From NCBI GenBank assembly GCA_039029535.1, contig JBCCFW010000135.1, forward strand, positions 1 through 21,430: a stretch of 21,430 nt of DNA. The letters run 5' to 3'. This document shows positions 1 through 7,925 of the stretch, one piece after another (positions within the stretch are counted from its first letter, which is position 1; each line of letters starts with the position of its first letter). The notes beneath the pieces are model-generated. The model was given only the letters and a program-made list of their open reading frames with translations, did not search any database and was not told the origin of the DNA. The translations under genes and the position numbers were made by a program. This DNA is from JBCCFW01 sp039029535. GTDB taxonomy: Bacteria > Acidobacteriota > JBCCFW01.

Positions 1-582
1 GTCATCGGCTTCGGTGAGCACTCCGAGCAGAAGGTGCTCGAGCTCATCGACGCCGGTGCCCGCCCCGTCGTCGTCACCCCGCACGCCGACACGAGCCTGC
101 GAGGGCTCGCCTCGGCGGGTCAGGTCGAGCTCGTCGAGCGTCACTGGGAACCGAGCGATCTCGACGAGGCCTTCCTCGTCATCGCCGACCCCGGTGCCAC
201 CGGCGACGCTTCGCAGCTCGCCGACGAGGCACGACGACGGCGGGTGCTGCTGTCGATCCTCGACCGCCCGGCCTTCTCACACTTCACCTTCGGCTCCGTG
301 CTCCGGCGCGGCCCGCTGCGCATCGCCGTCGGCACGGGTGGCTGCTCACCGCTGCTCGCACGACGCCTGCGGCTCTGGCTCGAGCGTCGGCTCCCGGCCG
401 ACAGCGCGAGCCGCGTTCTCTCCCTCGGTCGCGAGCGGCGTGAGCTGCTCCGACTGCCCGACCCCCTCACCCGCCGCGCTCGTCTCGTCGAGTCGGTGCT
501 CCGTCACTTCCCCCTGGTCTCCGCCGAGCACGACTCGACGGAGGCCGCGCCCTCCCCGACCTCGTCAGGAGTCTCCCCATGA
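1..582 (+). CDS. Precorrin-2 dehydrogenase / sirohydrochlorin ferrochelatase (siroheme synthase N-terminal type), 5' partial
   Basis: The reading frame is open from the first base and 193 residues are visible. It begins inside the NAD-binding Rossmann motif (VIGFGEHSEQK, matching the GGGxVAxRK region of CysG), so only about 16 residues and the start lie upstream. Further family signatures are the aspartate in ILDRP, which aligns with the essential Asp104 of E. coli CysG and Asp141 of Met8p, then RGPLRIAVGTGG and SPLLARRLR. The family oxidises precorrin-2 to sirohydrochlorin with NAD and inserts iron, giving siroheme, the cofactor of sulfite reductase. The protein ends soon after the CysG-A-like domain, so the uroporphyrinogen methyltransferase half of CysG is absent; that activity must be encoded elsewhere. 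The stop overlaps the next start as ATGA. Its place ahead of cysK-cysD-cysN supports a sulfate assimilation role. Confidence 0.85.
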   Translation, partial: VIGFGEHSEQKVLELIDAGARPVVVTPHADTSLRGLASAGQVELVERHWEPSDLDEAFLVIADPGATGDASQLADEARRRRVLLSILDRPAFSHFTFGSVLRRGPLRIAVGTGGCSPLLARRLRLWLERRLPADSASRVLSLGRERRELLRLPDPLTRRARLVESVLRHFPLVSAEHDSTEAAPSPTSSGVSP

Positions 583-1583
583 CCGTGCCCCACGACAACT
601 CCGAGACCATCGGCGGCACGCCGCTGGTTCCCCTCCGCTCCTCGACCGGCGCCCGCATCCTGGGCAAGGTCGAAGGTCGCAACCCGGCCTTCTCCGTGAA
701 GTGCCGCATCGGCGCCTCGATGGTCCACGACGCCGAGCGCCGAGGCTTGCTCTCACCGGGCCGCGAGATCCTCGAGGCGACCAGCGGCAACACGGGCATC
801 GCCCTCGCCTTCGTCGGTGCTGCGCGGGGCTACCCGGTCACCCTCACCATGCCCGACACGATGAGCCGAGAGCGTCGCGCCCTGCTCAAGCGCTTCGGTG
901 CCCGGCTCGTCCTGACCGACGGCACGCTGGGGATGAAGGGCGCCATCGCGGAGGCAGAGCGCCTGGCCGAGGCCGAGCCGGAGCGGTACTTCCTACCGCG
1001 TCAGTTCGAGAACCCGGCCAACCCGGCCATTCACGAGGAGACGACCGGCCCGGAGATCTGGGACGGGACCGACGGCCAGGTCGACGTGTTCGTCGCCGGG
1101 GTCGGCACGGGCGGGACGATCACCGGCGTCGCTCGCTACCTGAAGACGACCCGGGGCCACGACGTCGAGGTGGTCGCCGTCGAGCCGGCCGACAGCCCAG
1201 TCTTGAGCCAGGTGCGCGCCGGACAGGAACCGAGCCCCGGCAAGCACGGCATCCAGGGGATCGGCGCGGGCTTCGTGCCGCCGGTGCTCGAGCTCGACCT
1301 CGTCGATCGCGTGGAGACCGTCGAGATCGACGAAGCGATCACCGCCGCCCGTGAGCTCGCGACCCGCGACGGGCTGCTGGTCGGCATCTCCTCGGGTGCG
1401 GCGGTGACGGCGGCACGACGTCTCGCGGTCGAGCCGGGTCGTGAGGGTCAGACCATCGTCGTCATCCTCCCCGACTCCGGTGAGCGCTATCTCTCGACCG
1501 TCCTCTTCGCCGACCTCGACGACGAGCAGGACGCGGTGAGCGAGACCCCGGCCCTGCCGGGAACCGCGGGCGGGCTCGCATGA
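579..1583 (+). CDS. cysK: Cysteine synthase A (O-acetylserine sulfhydrylase)
   Basis: The 334-residue protein resembles enterobacterial CysK along its whole length. It is a PLP enzyme that makes L-cysteine from O-acetylserine and sulfide in the cytoplasm. Visible signatures are the PLP lysine Lys41 in NPAFSVKCRIGA, the substrate loop TSGNTG at 68-73, the phosphate-binding GTGGT at 176-180, GIQGIGAGF near 224-232, GISSGAA at 269-275 and PDSGERYLST at 298-307. The family is usually 310-330 residues, so the length is normal, with a short extra tail of about 20 residues. The ATG at 579 overlaps the upstream stop by 4 bases, and its own stop overlaps cysD in the same way, which indicates translational coupling within one sulfur operon. 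The near-identity of motifs to CysK rather than CysM or cystathionine beta-synthase makes the assignment firm. Confidence 0.95.
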   Translation: MTVPHDNSETIGGTPLVPLRSSTGARILGKVEGRNPAFSVKCRIGASMVHDAERRGLLSPGREILEATSGNTGIALAFVGAARGYPVTLTMPDTMSRERRALLKRFGARLVLTDGTLGMKGAIAEAERLAEAEPERYFLPRQFENPANPAIHEETTGPEIWDGTDGQVDVFVAGVGTGGTITGVARYLKTTRGHDVEVVAVEPADSPVLSQVRAGQEPSPGKHGIQGIGAGFVPPVLELDLVDRVETVEIDEAITAARELATRDGLLVGISSGAAVTAARRLAVEPGREGQTIVVILPDSGERYLSTVLFADLDDEQDAVSETPALPGTAGGLA

Positions 1584-2551
1584 GCACGACACCCCTGATC
1601 GATCGCCCCTTCGTGCTCCCGATCACCGGGAGCCGTCCGACGACGGAACCGGCGACGGTCTCCCGGAGTCACCTCGACGCTCTCGAAGCGGAAGCGATCT
1701 TCCTCTTCCGCGAGGTCGTCGCGGAATTCGAGCGCCCGGTGCTGCTCTACTCGGTGGGCAAGGACTCGTCCGTGCTCCTGCGACTGGCCAAGAAGGCCTT
1801 TGCCCCCGGCCGGCTCCCCTTCCCGCTGCTTCACGTCGACACCGGCTTCAAGCACCCGGAGATGTTGGCGTTTCGCGATCGCATCGCTCGCAGCGAGGGC
1901 GTCGAGCTCATCGTTCACCGCAACGAGGAGGCGATCGCTTCCGGCGTGAACCCGTGGGAGTCCGGCTGCGGCGCGTGCTGCGCGCAGCTCAAGACGAAGG
2001 CCCTCCTCGACGCGCTGACCGAGGGTCGCTTCGACGCGGCCTTCGGTGGAGCTCGACGCGATGAGGAGAAGTCCCGTGCCAAGGAGCGCGTCCTCTCCTT
2101 CCGCGACCGTCACGGCCGCTGGGAGCCACGGAACCAGCGACCCGAGCTCTGGTCGGTGTTCAACACGCGGATCCATCCGGGCGAGTCGGTGCGCGCGTTC
2201 CCGCTCTCGAACTGGACCGAGGCCGACGTGTGGGAGTACGTCGACCGCGAGGACATCCCCGTCGCCCCGCTCTACTTCGCCGCACGACGACCGGTGGTCG
2301 AGCTGGATGGTCGCCTGCTCCCGGCGACCGGTGCCCCACCGGATCACGAGCTGCCCGTGCTCGAGCGTCGGACCCGCTTCCGCAGCCTGGGCTGCGGCCC
2401 CTGCACGGGTGTCGTCGAGTCGGGCGCCTCGAGCCTGGCGGAGCTGCGAGCGGAGCTTCAGGCGAGCCGCAGCTCGGAGCGGGCCGGGCGGCTCATCGAT
2501 CACGAGAACGACGACGCGATGGAGAGGAAGAAGCGCGATGGCTACTTCTAA
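1580..2551 (+). CDS. cysD: Sulfate adenylyltransferase subunit 2 (CysD)
   Basis: This 323-residue protein is the catalytic small subunit of ATP sulfurylase, which makes adenosine 5'-phosphosulfate from sulfate and ATP together with CysN. It carries the PP-loop ATP motif YSVGKDSSVLL (about residues 57-67), the HVDTGFKHPEM segment, GGARRDEEKSRAKER, PLSNWTEADVWEY, and the family's characteristic C-terminal ending KKRDGYF. Two cysteine clusters, GCGACC and LGCGPCTG, are also present. The N terminus is about 20 residues longer than in E. coli CysD (302 residues). The ATG at 1580 sits in an ATGA overlap with cysK, and the 3' end overlaps the cysN start by 14 bases. The CysD/CysN pairing excludes a PAPS reductase (CysH) assignment. 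Confidence 0.95.
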   Translation: MSTTPLIDRPFVLPITGSRPTTEPATVSRSHLDALEAEAIFLFREVVAEFERPVLLYSVGKDSSVLLRLAKKAFAPGRLPFPLLHVDTGFKHPEMLAFRDRIARSEGVELIVHRNEEAIASGVNPWESGCGACCAQLKTKALLDALTEGRFDAAFGGARRDEEKSRAKERVLSFRDRHGRWEPRNQRPELWSVFNTRIHPGESVRAFPLSNWTEADVWEYVDREDIPVAPLYFAARRPVVELDGRLLPATGAPPDHELPVLERRTRFRSLGCGPCTGVVESGASSLAELRAELQASRSSERAGRLIDHENDDAMERKKRDGYF

Positions 2552-3947
2552 CCCGACCCCGACCGAGCACCGCGAGCTGCTCCGGCTTTGCACGGCCGGG
2601 AGCGTCGACGACGGCAAGTCGACCCTCATCGGCCGGCTCCTCCACGACACCGACGGCGTCCCCGACGATCAGCGGGGGGAGCTCGGCGGTCCGGGGAGCG
2701 AGCCCGACTGGGCCCGGCTCACCGACGGTCTCAAGGCCGAGCGGGAGCAGGGCATCACCATCGACGTCGCCTACCGTCACCTCGGCACGAGTCGACGACG
2801 CTTCCTCATCGCCGACGCTCCGGGTCACGAGCAGTACACGCGCAACATGGTCACCGGCGCCTCCGACGCCGACCTCGCGCTGGTCCTCGTCGACGCCCGT
2901 CACGGGCTCAAGCCCCAGGGGCGTCGGCATCTCTTGCTCTCGGCCCTGTTGCAGGTGCCCACCATCCTGGTGGCGATCAACAAGATGGACCTCGTCGACC
3001 ACGACCCGCGGGTGTTCGCCCGCATCCGGGACGAGGTCGCCGCCTTCGCCGCGCGGCTCGGCCTGGAGGCCCCCGCCTGCGTGCCGCTGGCCGCGCGGTC
3101 CGGCGAGAACGTCGTCCATCGCAGCCCCCGTCTCGCCTGGCACGACGGCCCCACCCTGCTCGAGCACCTCGAGTCCGCCCCCGTCGGCCGTCGTCCCACG
3201 GGTGCCCCCTGGCGCTTCCCGGTGCAGGGCGTCCAGCGGGACGAAGCGGGTGGACGTCAGGTCATGGGCAGCTCCCGCTCCGGCTGCGTCCACGTCGGCG
3301 ACGAGGTCCTCGCCTTGCCGTCGGGTCGACGCTCGCGGGTGCGCGCCATCGAGACCGTGAACGGCGCGACACCGCAGGCGCGTCCCGACGAGCCGCTGCG
3401 GCTCCGGCTCGCCGACGAGCTCGACCTCGGTCGAGGCGAGCTGCTCGTCCATCCCGAGGAGGCCCCGGCGCTCACCCGCGACCTGGAGGCCCACCTCGTC
3501 TGGTTCGACCAGGAGCCGCTGAAACGGGGTCACCCGTACTTGCTGAAGACACCGCAGCTCGTCGAGCGGGTCGAGAGCGTCGAGCTGCTCGACGGCGTGG
3601 CGGTCGAGACGGCGTCGATCGTCGGCATCGACGGGCTCGCGCAGAACGACATCGGCCGCGTGCGGCTGCGAACGCATGGTCCGGTGTTCCTCGATTCGTA
3701 CTTCGAGAACCGACGCTTCGGGAGCTTCCTCCTCGTCGACCCGGTGACGCACGCCACCGCGGCGGCCGGCCTGGTGAGCCTGTCACCCGAAGCCGACGCC
3801 GAGAGGTCCGACGACTTGCAGGAGCGCTTCGAGTCCTTCCTCCACGGACTGCAAGCCGACGGGCTCTTGGCCTCGGACGCCGCGACGACCGACTGGCCGG
3901 AGCGCTTCCTCGCCCTGGGACGAGAGCTGGTCACGCGCCGAGCGTGA
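2538..3947 (+). CDS. cysN: Sulfate adenylyltransferase subunit 1, GTPase (CysN)
   Basis: The 469-residue protein is the GTPase subunit that drives APS synthesis by CysD. EF-Tu-like GTP-binding motifs are clear: G1 GSVDDGKST, switch region EREQGITIDVAYR, G3 DAPGHEQYTRNM and G4 NKMD. A beta-barrel region beginning WRFPVQGV and an EF-Tu domain III-like part follow. Length matches E. coli CysN (475 residues), so there is no fused APS kinase (CysC) domain. The ATG at 2538, which lies inside the end of cysD, is chosen because it puts about 20 residues before the G1 loop; the longer frame upstream only reads through cysD. The barrel entry QRDEAGGRQVMGSSRSG is more divergent than usual (family: FRGYAGxxASG). 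It ends 55 bases before ybaK. Confidence 0.95.
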   Translation: MATSNPTPTEHRELLRLCTAGSVDDGKSTLIGRLLHDTDGVPDDQRGELGGPGSEPDWARLTDGLKAEREQGITIDVAYRHLGTSRRRFLIADAPGHEQYTRNMVTGASDADLALVLVDARHGLKPQGRRHLLLSALLQVPTILVAINKMDLVDHDPRVFARIRDEVAAFAARLGLEAPACVPLAARSGENVVHRSPRLAWHDGPTLLEHLESAPVGRRPTGAPWRFPVQGVQRDEAGGRQVMGSSRSGCVHVGDEVLALPSGRRSRVRAIETVNGATPQARPDEPLRLRLADELDLGRGELLVHPEEAPALTRDLEAHLVWFDQEPLKRGHPYLLKTPQLVERVESVELLDGVAVETASIVGIDGLAQNDIGRVRLRTHGPVFLDSYFENRRFGSFLLVDPVTHATAAAGLVSLSPEADAERSDDLQERFESFLHGLQADGLLASDAATTDWPERFLALGRELVTRRA

Positions 3948-4002
3948 TCGGCGTTGCTCGGTGGTGCTGGCTCCATCGGACAGGTCGTGCCAGGCTCCGG
4001 GC

Positions 4003-4488
4003 ATGACACCGGCCATCGTCGCCGCACAACGCGCGGGCCTCACGCACCGCGTGCACGAGTACGAGCACGACCCCTCCGCCGCCTCCTACGGTCTCGAGGC
4101 GGCGGAGGCCCTGGGCCTGTCTCCCGAACGCGTCTTCAAGACCCTGGTCGTCAAGGTGTCGGGACGTCGGGAGGGCAAGGACGGTCTCGCGGTGGGCGTC
4201 GTGCCCGTGCACCGTCAGCTCGACCTGAAGGCGATCGCCCGTGCGCTCGGTGCCCGCAAGGCCGCGATGGCCGACACGACCGAGGCGGAGCGTGCCACGG
4301 GCTGCGTGGTCGGCGGCATCAGCCCACTCGGCCTCAAGCGACCGCTGCCCATGGTCGTCGACGCGAGTGCTGCGGAGCACGAGACCGTGAACGTCAGCGC
4401 GGGACGCCGCGGGCTCGAGATCGAGCTCAGCCCCGACGACCTCGTGACGGCCTGCCGAGCCGAGCTGGCCGCCATCGCGCGAGACTGA
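4003..4488 (+). CDS. ybaK: YbaK/EbsC-type Cys-tRNA(Pro)/Cys-tRNA deacylase
   Basis: The 161-residue protein aligns almost residue for residue with E. coli YbaK, a free-standing editing enzyme that hydrolyses mischarged Cys-tRNA(Pro) in the cytoplasm. The start MTPA, the HEYEHDP segment, and Lys46 in VFKTLVV match E. coli numbering exactly; that lysine is the key functional residue of the family. ATGCVVGGISPLG and LDIEL-like RGLEIELSPDDL complete the fold. The ATG at 4003 is chosen over an in-frame GTG 42 bases upstream because it reproduces the family N terminus. It follows cysN on the same strand after 55 bases. A link to cysteine supply is attractive, because the enzyme edits cysteine errors, but co-transcription is inference. 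It converges on the minus-strand SpoIID gene with only 12 bases between stops and no obvious terminator. Confidence 0.9.
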   Translation: MTPAIVAAQRAGLTHRVHEYEHDPSAASYGLEAAEALGLSPERVFKTLVVKVSGRREGKDGLAVGVVPVHRQLDLKAIARALGARKAAMADTTEAERATGCVVGGISPLGLKRPLPMVVDASAAEHETVNVSAGRRGLEIELSPDDLVTACRAELAAIARD

Positions 4489-4500
4489 CTGCTCCCGACG

Positions 4501-6693
4501 TCAGGGTAGCGTGCGCAAGTCGGCGAGCCGCGCACCCGGGAAGTAGTGCCCGAGGATGTCGCGATGGGTCTTGCCCCGCAGGGCGAGCCCGTAGGCCCCC
4601 ACTTGGCACAGGCCCACGCCATGACCCCAACCACGGCCCACCGCGCGCAGGCCCGTGAACGTTCCGCTGGCGTCCCGCTCGAAGCGCAACGCGGCGCGGT
4701 TGTCCGGCAAGCCGAGGAACTGACGCACGGCGAAACCCTCGAGGTCCTTGCGCCAGCCGTTGCCGATGAGCTCCAGCCCCACCACGCGGCCGGCCGGGCT
4801 CACCCGGGTGACCCGCAGGTCGCGCAGGCCCCGCTGACCGACGCGACGTCGCGCCCGGTCATCGAGGTGATCGAGCGAGAGACGACGCGTCCACCAGGAG
4901 TACGCGCTCAGGCGATCGTAGGCGGCCCCGTCGACGTCCTCCTCGACCCGCAGGTAGCGCAGCGGTCCGGTCGTCCCCACGGGAAGGTGCAAGGCGTCGC
5001 CGAGCTTGAGCTCGACCTGCTCGCGCGGCAGCCAGGGTCCGGTCTTGGGACCCGACAGCAGCATGACGTCGGGTGAGAGCGTGACCTTCGCCCGCGTGCG
5101 TCCGCGACCCCGGAGGATGTTGAGCTCACGACCCTCGATGCCGACGAAGCGCACGCGCTCGAGCTCGAGCTCGCCCCCATCCTCCAGCCAGGACGCGACG
5201 ATCTCCAGCACGTGCCCGCGCGAGACCCGCTCGTCGGCCCAGCCCGGCGGCAGGCCGGCCGGAAGCCAGCCCATGCGCAGGCCCACCGAGGCCGCCTCCC
5301 GCAACTCGGGGCGGAGGTCCTTCATGACGTTGAAGCGGGCGTAGGCGTCGCGGTCGGCCGGGCCGTGCAGCGCGGACGTTCGCTCGGGTGCCAGCAGCGT
5401 CGCGAGCGAGGAGACCAGCTCACCCGCGTCGGTCAGCCGGACCCGCCCGAGCTCGTCGTCGGTGAAGCTGCGACCCAGACGCTTGCCGGCCCGTCGCAGC
5501 CAGCTCGCGGTCTCGTCCGCACGGGCGCGACCGTCGAAGCCGCCGGAGCGCAGCTCGTCCTTGACGACGATGCCGAAGGCGGCGAGGCGGGCGAGCAACT
5601 CGTGAGCAGCGCGGCCATCGACCAGCGCCCAGTCGGCCGGGTGCGCACGCCCGGACACCGAGCGATAGCGCTCGGCCTCGGGAAGGCAGGACACGCCGCG
5701 GAGGTACGGGATGGGCGGGCCGCCGAAGACGTTCTCGATCGCCTCGGTGTGCCCACCGCAGGTCGAGGAGAAGTACGTGCGCGCCAGCTCACCACCGTGG
5801 ACCAGCACGCGACCGGCAGTGATCGAGACCGCGCGGTCCGACAGGGACTTCTCGGACGAGGCACCGCCGTAGACCTGGCAGTGCGGCGTCGCGCAGACCT
5901 CGAAGCCGTCGGAGGAGTGGGCGTGACGGTGGGTCAGGACCCAGGTGCGCGCGGCCACCGCCTGCGCGGCCAGGGCCTCGGTCTCGGGGAAGACGTCGGG
6001 GCCGAGCTCCTCGGGCACGACGCCGCGGAGGTACTCCTCGAGCTCGACGCGGTTGACCACCTGCAGCGACTCACCGCGACGACGGACGATGAGCTCACCG
6101 CGGTACGAGCCACCATCGACGGTGAGCAGGTCACTGCCAGCCGACGACAGCGTGATCTCGGGCGCGAACACCGGATGCACGACGAGGTCACCGTCGAGGA
6201 TGACCAGGCGGGTCTTCTCGGTGGCCGGGGGCAGCGAGTCCTTGCGGACGACCGCGTCCCGCATGCCCGCCTCCGCGAGACGCCGAGTGAGCTCACGGGC
6301 TTCCTCTTCACTCCCGAGAGGGCCCGCGACGACCTCGTGTCCTCCGCCGGTGGCGCGGACCCGCAGCCGCGTGGACACCTTGCTGCTGAGCGCGTTCGCC
6401 ACCGCCTCGGCCCGCGCTCGATCCGTCTCGTAGCGGACGCGCACCGAGTATTGAGCCGGCAGCGGGATCGAGCGCACCCGGGCGATGTCGACGACGGCGA
6501 CCGTCACCGGTCCCTTCAGCTCGCTGAGCCCCTCGGCTCCGGAGACACGGACCTTCTCGGCACCGCCGATGGCCACCCGCTCACCATCAATGCCGAGACC
6601 GACCTTCAGCGGCGCCGGCGTGCGGGCCGACACCGTCGTCGTCGAGAGGGCCATCGCGAGGACCGCCAGCAGCGAGCTCACGCGAGCGGGCAT
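4501..6693 (-). CDS. SpoIID/LytB-domain protein with N-terminal SPOR-like region
   Basis: The 730-residue protein starts with a signal peptide (MPAR, then a hydrophobic stretch to about residue 23). A SPOR-like peptidoglycan-binding segment spans about residues 80-150. The SpoIID core runs from about 196 to 336, with YLRGVVPEEL at 221-230 (Glu228/229 align with the region of the catalytic glutamate of SpoIID), ALAAQAVAARTW, CATPHCQVYGG and TCGGHTE. The final SpoIID motif, GRGWGHGVGLCQ, lies at 687-698, so about 350 residues separate the core from the last motif. SpoIID of Bacillus is a lytic transglycosylase acting on denuded glycan, and LytB is an amidase enhancer. Here the product should act on, or bind, periplasmic peptidoglycan. 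Its ATG overlaps the exbD stop as TGATG, so it is probably translated with exbB-exbD. An upstream in-frame ATG at 6783 is rejected because it lies inside exbD and lacks the signal peptide context. Confidence 0.82.
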   Translation of the reverse strand: MPARVSSLLAVLAMALSTTTVSARTPAPLKVGLGIDGERVAIGGAEKVRVSGAEGLSELKGPVTVAVVDIARVRSIPLPAQYSVRVRYETDRARAEAVANALSSKVSTRLRVRATGGGHEVVAGPLGSEEEARELTRRLAEAGMRDAVVRKDSLPPATEKTRLVILDGDLVVHPVFAPEITLSSAGSDLLTVDGGSYRGELIVRRRGESLQVVNRVELEEYLRGVVPEELGPDVFPETEALAAQAVAARTWVLTHRHAHSSDGFEVCATPHCQVYGGASSEKSLSDRAVSITAGRVLVHGGELARTYFSSTCGGHTEAIENVFGGPPIPYLRGVSCLPEAERYRSVSGRAHPADWALVDGRAAHELLARLAAFGIVVKDELRSGGFDGRARADETASWLRRAGKRLGRSFTDDELGRVRLTDAGELVSSLATLLAPERTSALHGPADRDAYARFNVMKDLRPELREAASVGLRMGWLPAGLPPGWADERVSRGHVLEIVASWLEDGGELELERVRFVGIEGRELNILRGRGRTRAKVTLSPDVMLLSGPKTGPWLPREQVELKLGDALHLPVGTTGPLRYLRVEEDVDGAAYDRLSAYSWWTRRLSLDHLDDRARRRVGQRGLRDLRVTRVSPAGRVVGLELIGNGWRKDLEGFAVRQFLGLPDNRAALRFERDASGTFTGLRAVGRGWGHGVGLCQVGAYGLALRGKTHRDILGHYFPGARLADLRTLP

Positions 6694-7109
6694 CACTGGC
6701 CCCGGTCGGGATCGGTGGGGACGGTGAGCGCCTGGGCACCGACACGACGACAGTCGTCGATGACCCGAGAGATGACCTGCCACTTGCTGTCGCGATCGAT
6801 CTCGACACGCACCGTGCGCGCCGCTCCCTCGAGCCCCTCGAGAGACGTGGTGAGCTTCTCCTCCACTTCGTCGAGGGAGATCTCCTTGCCGAGGAAGTAC
6901 ACCTTCGACGCCGAGTCGATCTGCAGGGTCTTGGGATCCTGCTCGGGGGCCTGGCTCTCCCCTTCCGCTGTCGAGAGCTCGATGTCGATGACCGGCTCCT
7001 CGGCGAAGCGCGTGGTCACCATGAAGAAGATCAGCAGCAGGAAGACGATGTCGACCAGCGACGAGATCTCGATGCGGGGAGGCTCACGCCGACGGCGGCG
7101 GCCGATCAC
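6693..7109 (-). CDS. exbD: ExbD/TolR-family biopolymer transport protein
   Basis: The 138-residue protein has the family layout: a short basic cytoplasmic N terminus (IGRRRRREPPRIEI), one membrane segment at about residues 18-34 (LVDIVFLLLIFFMVTT) containing the proton-carrying Asp20, and a periplasmic domain. ExbD/TolR pairs with ExbB/TolQ to couple the proton gradient to an envelope protein. The start is a GTG at 7109 that overlaps the exbB stop as GTGA; no better start is visible. The stop overlaps the start of the SpoIID gene by one base. No TonB or TolA gene is seen nearby. The next gene is a peptidoglycan-directed protein, so the motor may serve cell-wall or outer-membrane work rather than nutrient uptake (inference). 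Confidence 0.9.
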   Translation of the reverse strand: MIGRRRRREPPRIEISSLVDIVFLLLIFFMVTTRFAEEPVIDIELSTAEGESQAPEQDPKTLQIDSASKVYFLGKEISLDEVEEKLTTSLEGLEGAARTVRVEIDRDSKWQVISRVIDDCRRVGAQALTVPTDPDRGQ

Positions 7110-7822
7110 GCCAGGCCTCCCGAGCTCGCCTCGGCCGTGAGGCCGGACGGCGGCGCGGGCTCAGGCGCGCTCACGGCCGGCGGCGTCGCACCACCCTGGC
7201 GAGCGGCGGCCTCGATGAGGGAGAGCACCTCGCGCTCGACCTGGAGGGCCAGGCGATCGATGCGGTCGGAGAGCGCCTCGTGCAGCACCAGCGACGGGAT
7301 GGCCACGCCGAGCCCGAAGGCGGTGGTGAGCAGCGCCTTCTGGATGCCGCCGGCGAGGGCGTCACCCTGCCCGAGACCGCCGCCGGAGATGCTCCCGAAG
7401 ACGTCGATCATCCCGAGCACGGTGCCGAAGAGACCGAGCAGCGGCGCCACCGCGGCGACCGTCCGCATGAGCGGGAGGTAGCGCTCGAGCCGGGCGAGCT
7501 CCTGACGACCGGCGGCCTCGGCCGCGTGACGCATCTCCTCTCGGCCGGCGCCGGCCTGCTCGAGGGCGGCAGCGGCCATCGACGCGTGGGGCCCCGGGTG
7601 GGAGCGACAGTGCGCGACGGCCTCGTCGAGACGGCCGCCTCGAACCAGGGCCTGGACCTGCTGAGCGAGCTCGGGCTGGAGCACCGCCTTCGTGCGGAGG
7701 GTCCAGAGCTTCTCGAAGAGGACGAACAGGGCGACGACGCCGGCCAGCAGGATGATCCACATCACCCCGCCGCCGGCCTCGAACCACTCGGGCAGGAGCG
7801 TTTCGACCACGGTGCTTCCCAT
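7106..7822 (-). CDS. exbB: MotA/TolQ/ExbB-family proton channel protein
   Basis: The 238-residue protein shows three membrane segments, near residues 18-38, 121-143 and 163-183. It carries the conserved MotA/TolQ/ExbB core, with AAVAPLLGLFGTVLGMID and KALLTTAFGLGVAIPSLVLHE. It is the channel-forming partner of the following ExbD, and the two use proton flow to power a periplasmic partner. The ATG at 7822 gives an N terminus with a short lead before the first membrane helix. The C terminus ends in a low-complexity Ala/Pro/Ser tail of about 30 residues. The gene opens a three-gene coupled set (exbB-exbD-SpoIID), 103 bases after the end of era on the same strand. Sequence alone does not tell ExbB from TolQ. 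Confidence 0.9.
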   Translation of the reverse strand: MGSTVVETLLPEWFEAGGGVMWIILLAGVVALFVLFEKLWTLRTKAVLQPELAQQVQALVRGGRLDEAVAHCRSHPGPHASMAAAALEQAGAGREEMRHAAEAAGRQELARLERYLPLMRTVAAVAPLLGLFGTVLGMIDVFGSISGGGLGQGDALAGGIQKALLTTAFGLGVAIPSLVLHEALSDRIDRLALQVEREVLSLIEAAARQGGATPPAVSAPEPAPPSGLTAEASSGGLA

Positions 7823-7874
7823 CGACTCGCGGACCGCCGCTCCGAGTCAGCCGGAGGCAGTTCCGTCGACCACC

Positions 7875-7904
7875 ATCATGGCAGGCGGCGGCGTCCCGGC
7901 TCAA
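7875..7904 (-). promoter_or_regulatory. Possible sigma-70-type promoter for exbB-exbD-SpoIID
   Basis: On the minus strand TTGAGC (7904-7899) is followed after 18 bases by CATGAT (7880-7875). Each matches its consensus hexamer at 4 of 6 positions. It sits in the only sizeable gap between era and exbB, about 50 bases upstream of the exbB start, in otherwise very GC-rich DNA. The match is moderate and could be chance. Confidence 0.3.
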
Positions 7905-7925
7905 CGAACACGCGCGACGCGGTCG

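Noticed and set aside
14..1354. Long plus-strand frame overlapping the siroheme and cysK genes
   Set aside because: Low-complexity Arg/Ser/Pro/Gly product with no motifs; it is a GC-rich shadow of well-recognised genes in other frames.
2493..3752. 419-residue minus-strand frame opposite cysN
   Set aside because: CysN motifs on the plus strand are unambiguous; the reverse frame has no domain features.
3961..4002. Upstream GTG start for ybaK
   Set aside because: The ATG at 4003 reproduces the YbaK N terminus and puts the key lysine at residue 46 exactly as in E. coli.
5212..7140. 642-residue plus-strand frame opposite the SpoIID and exbD genes
   Set aside because: The opposite strand carries clear SpoIID and ExbD motifs; this frame is Gly/Arg/Val-rich with no recognisable domain.
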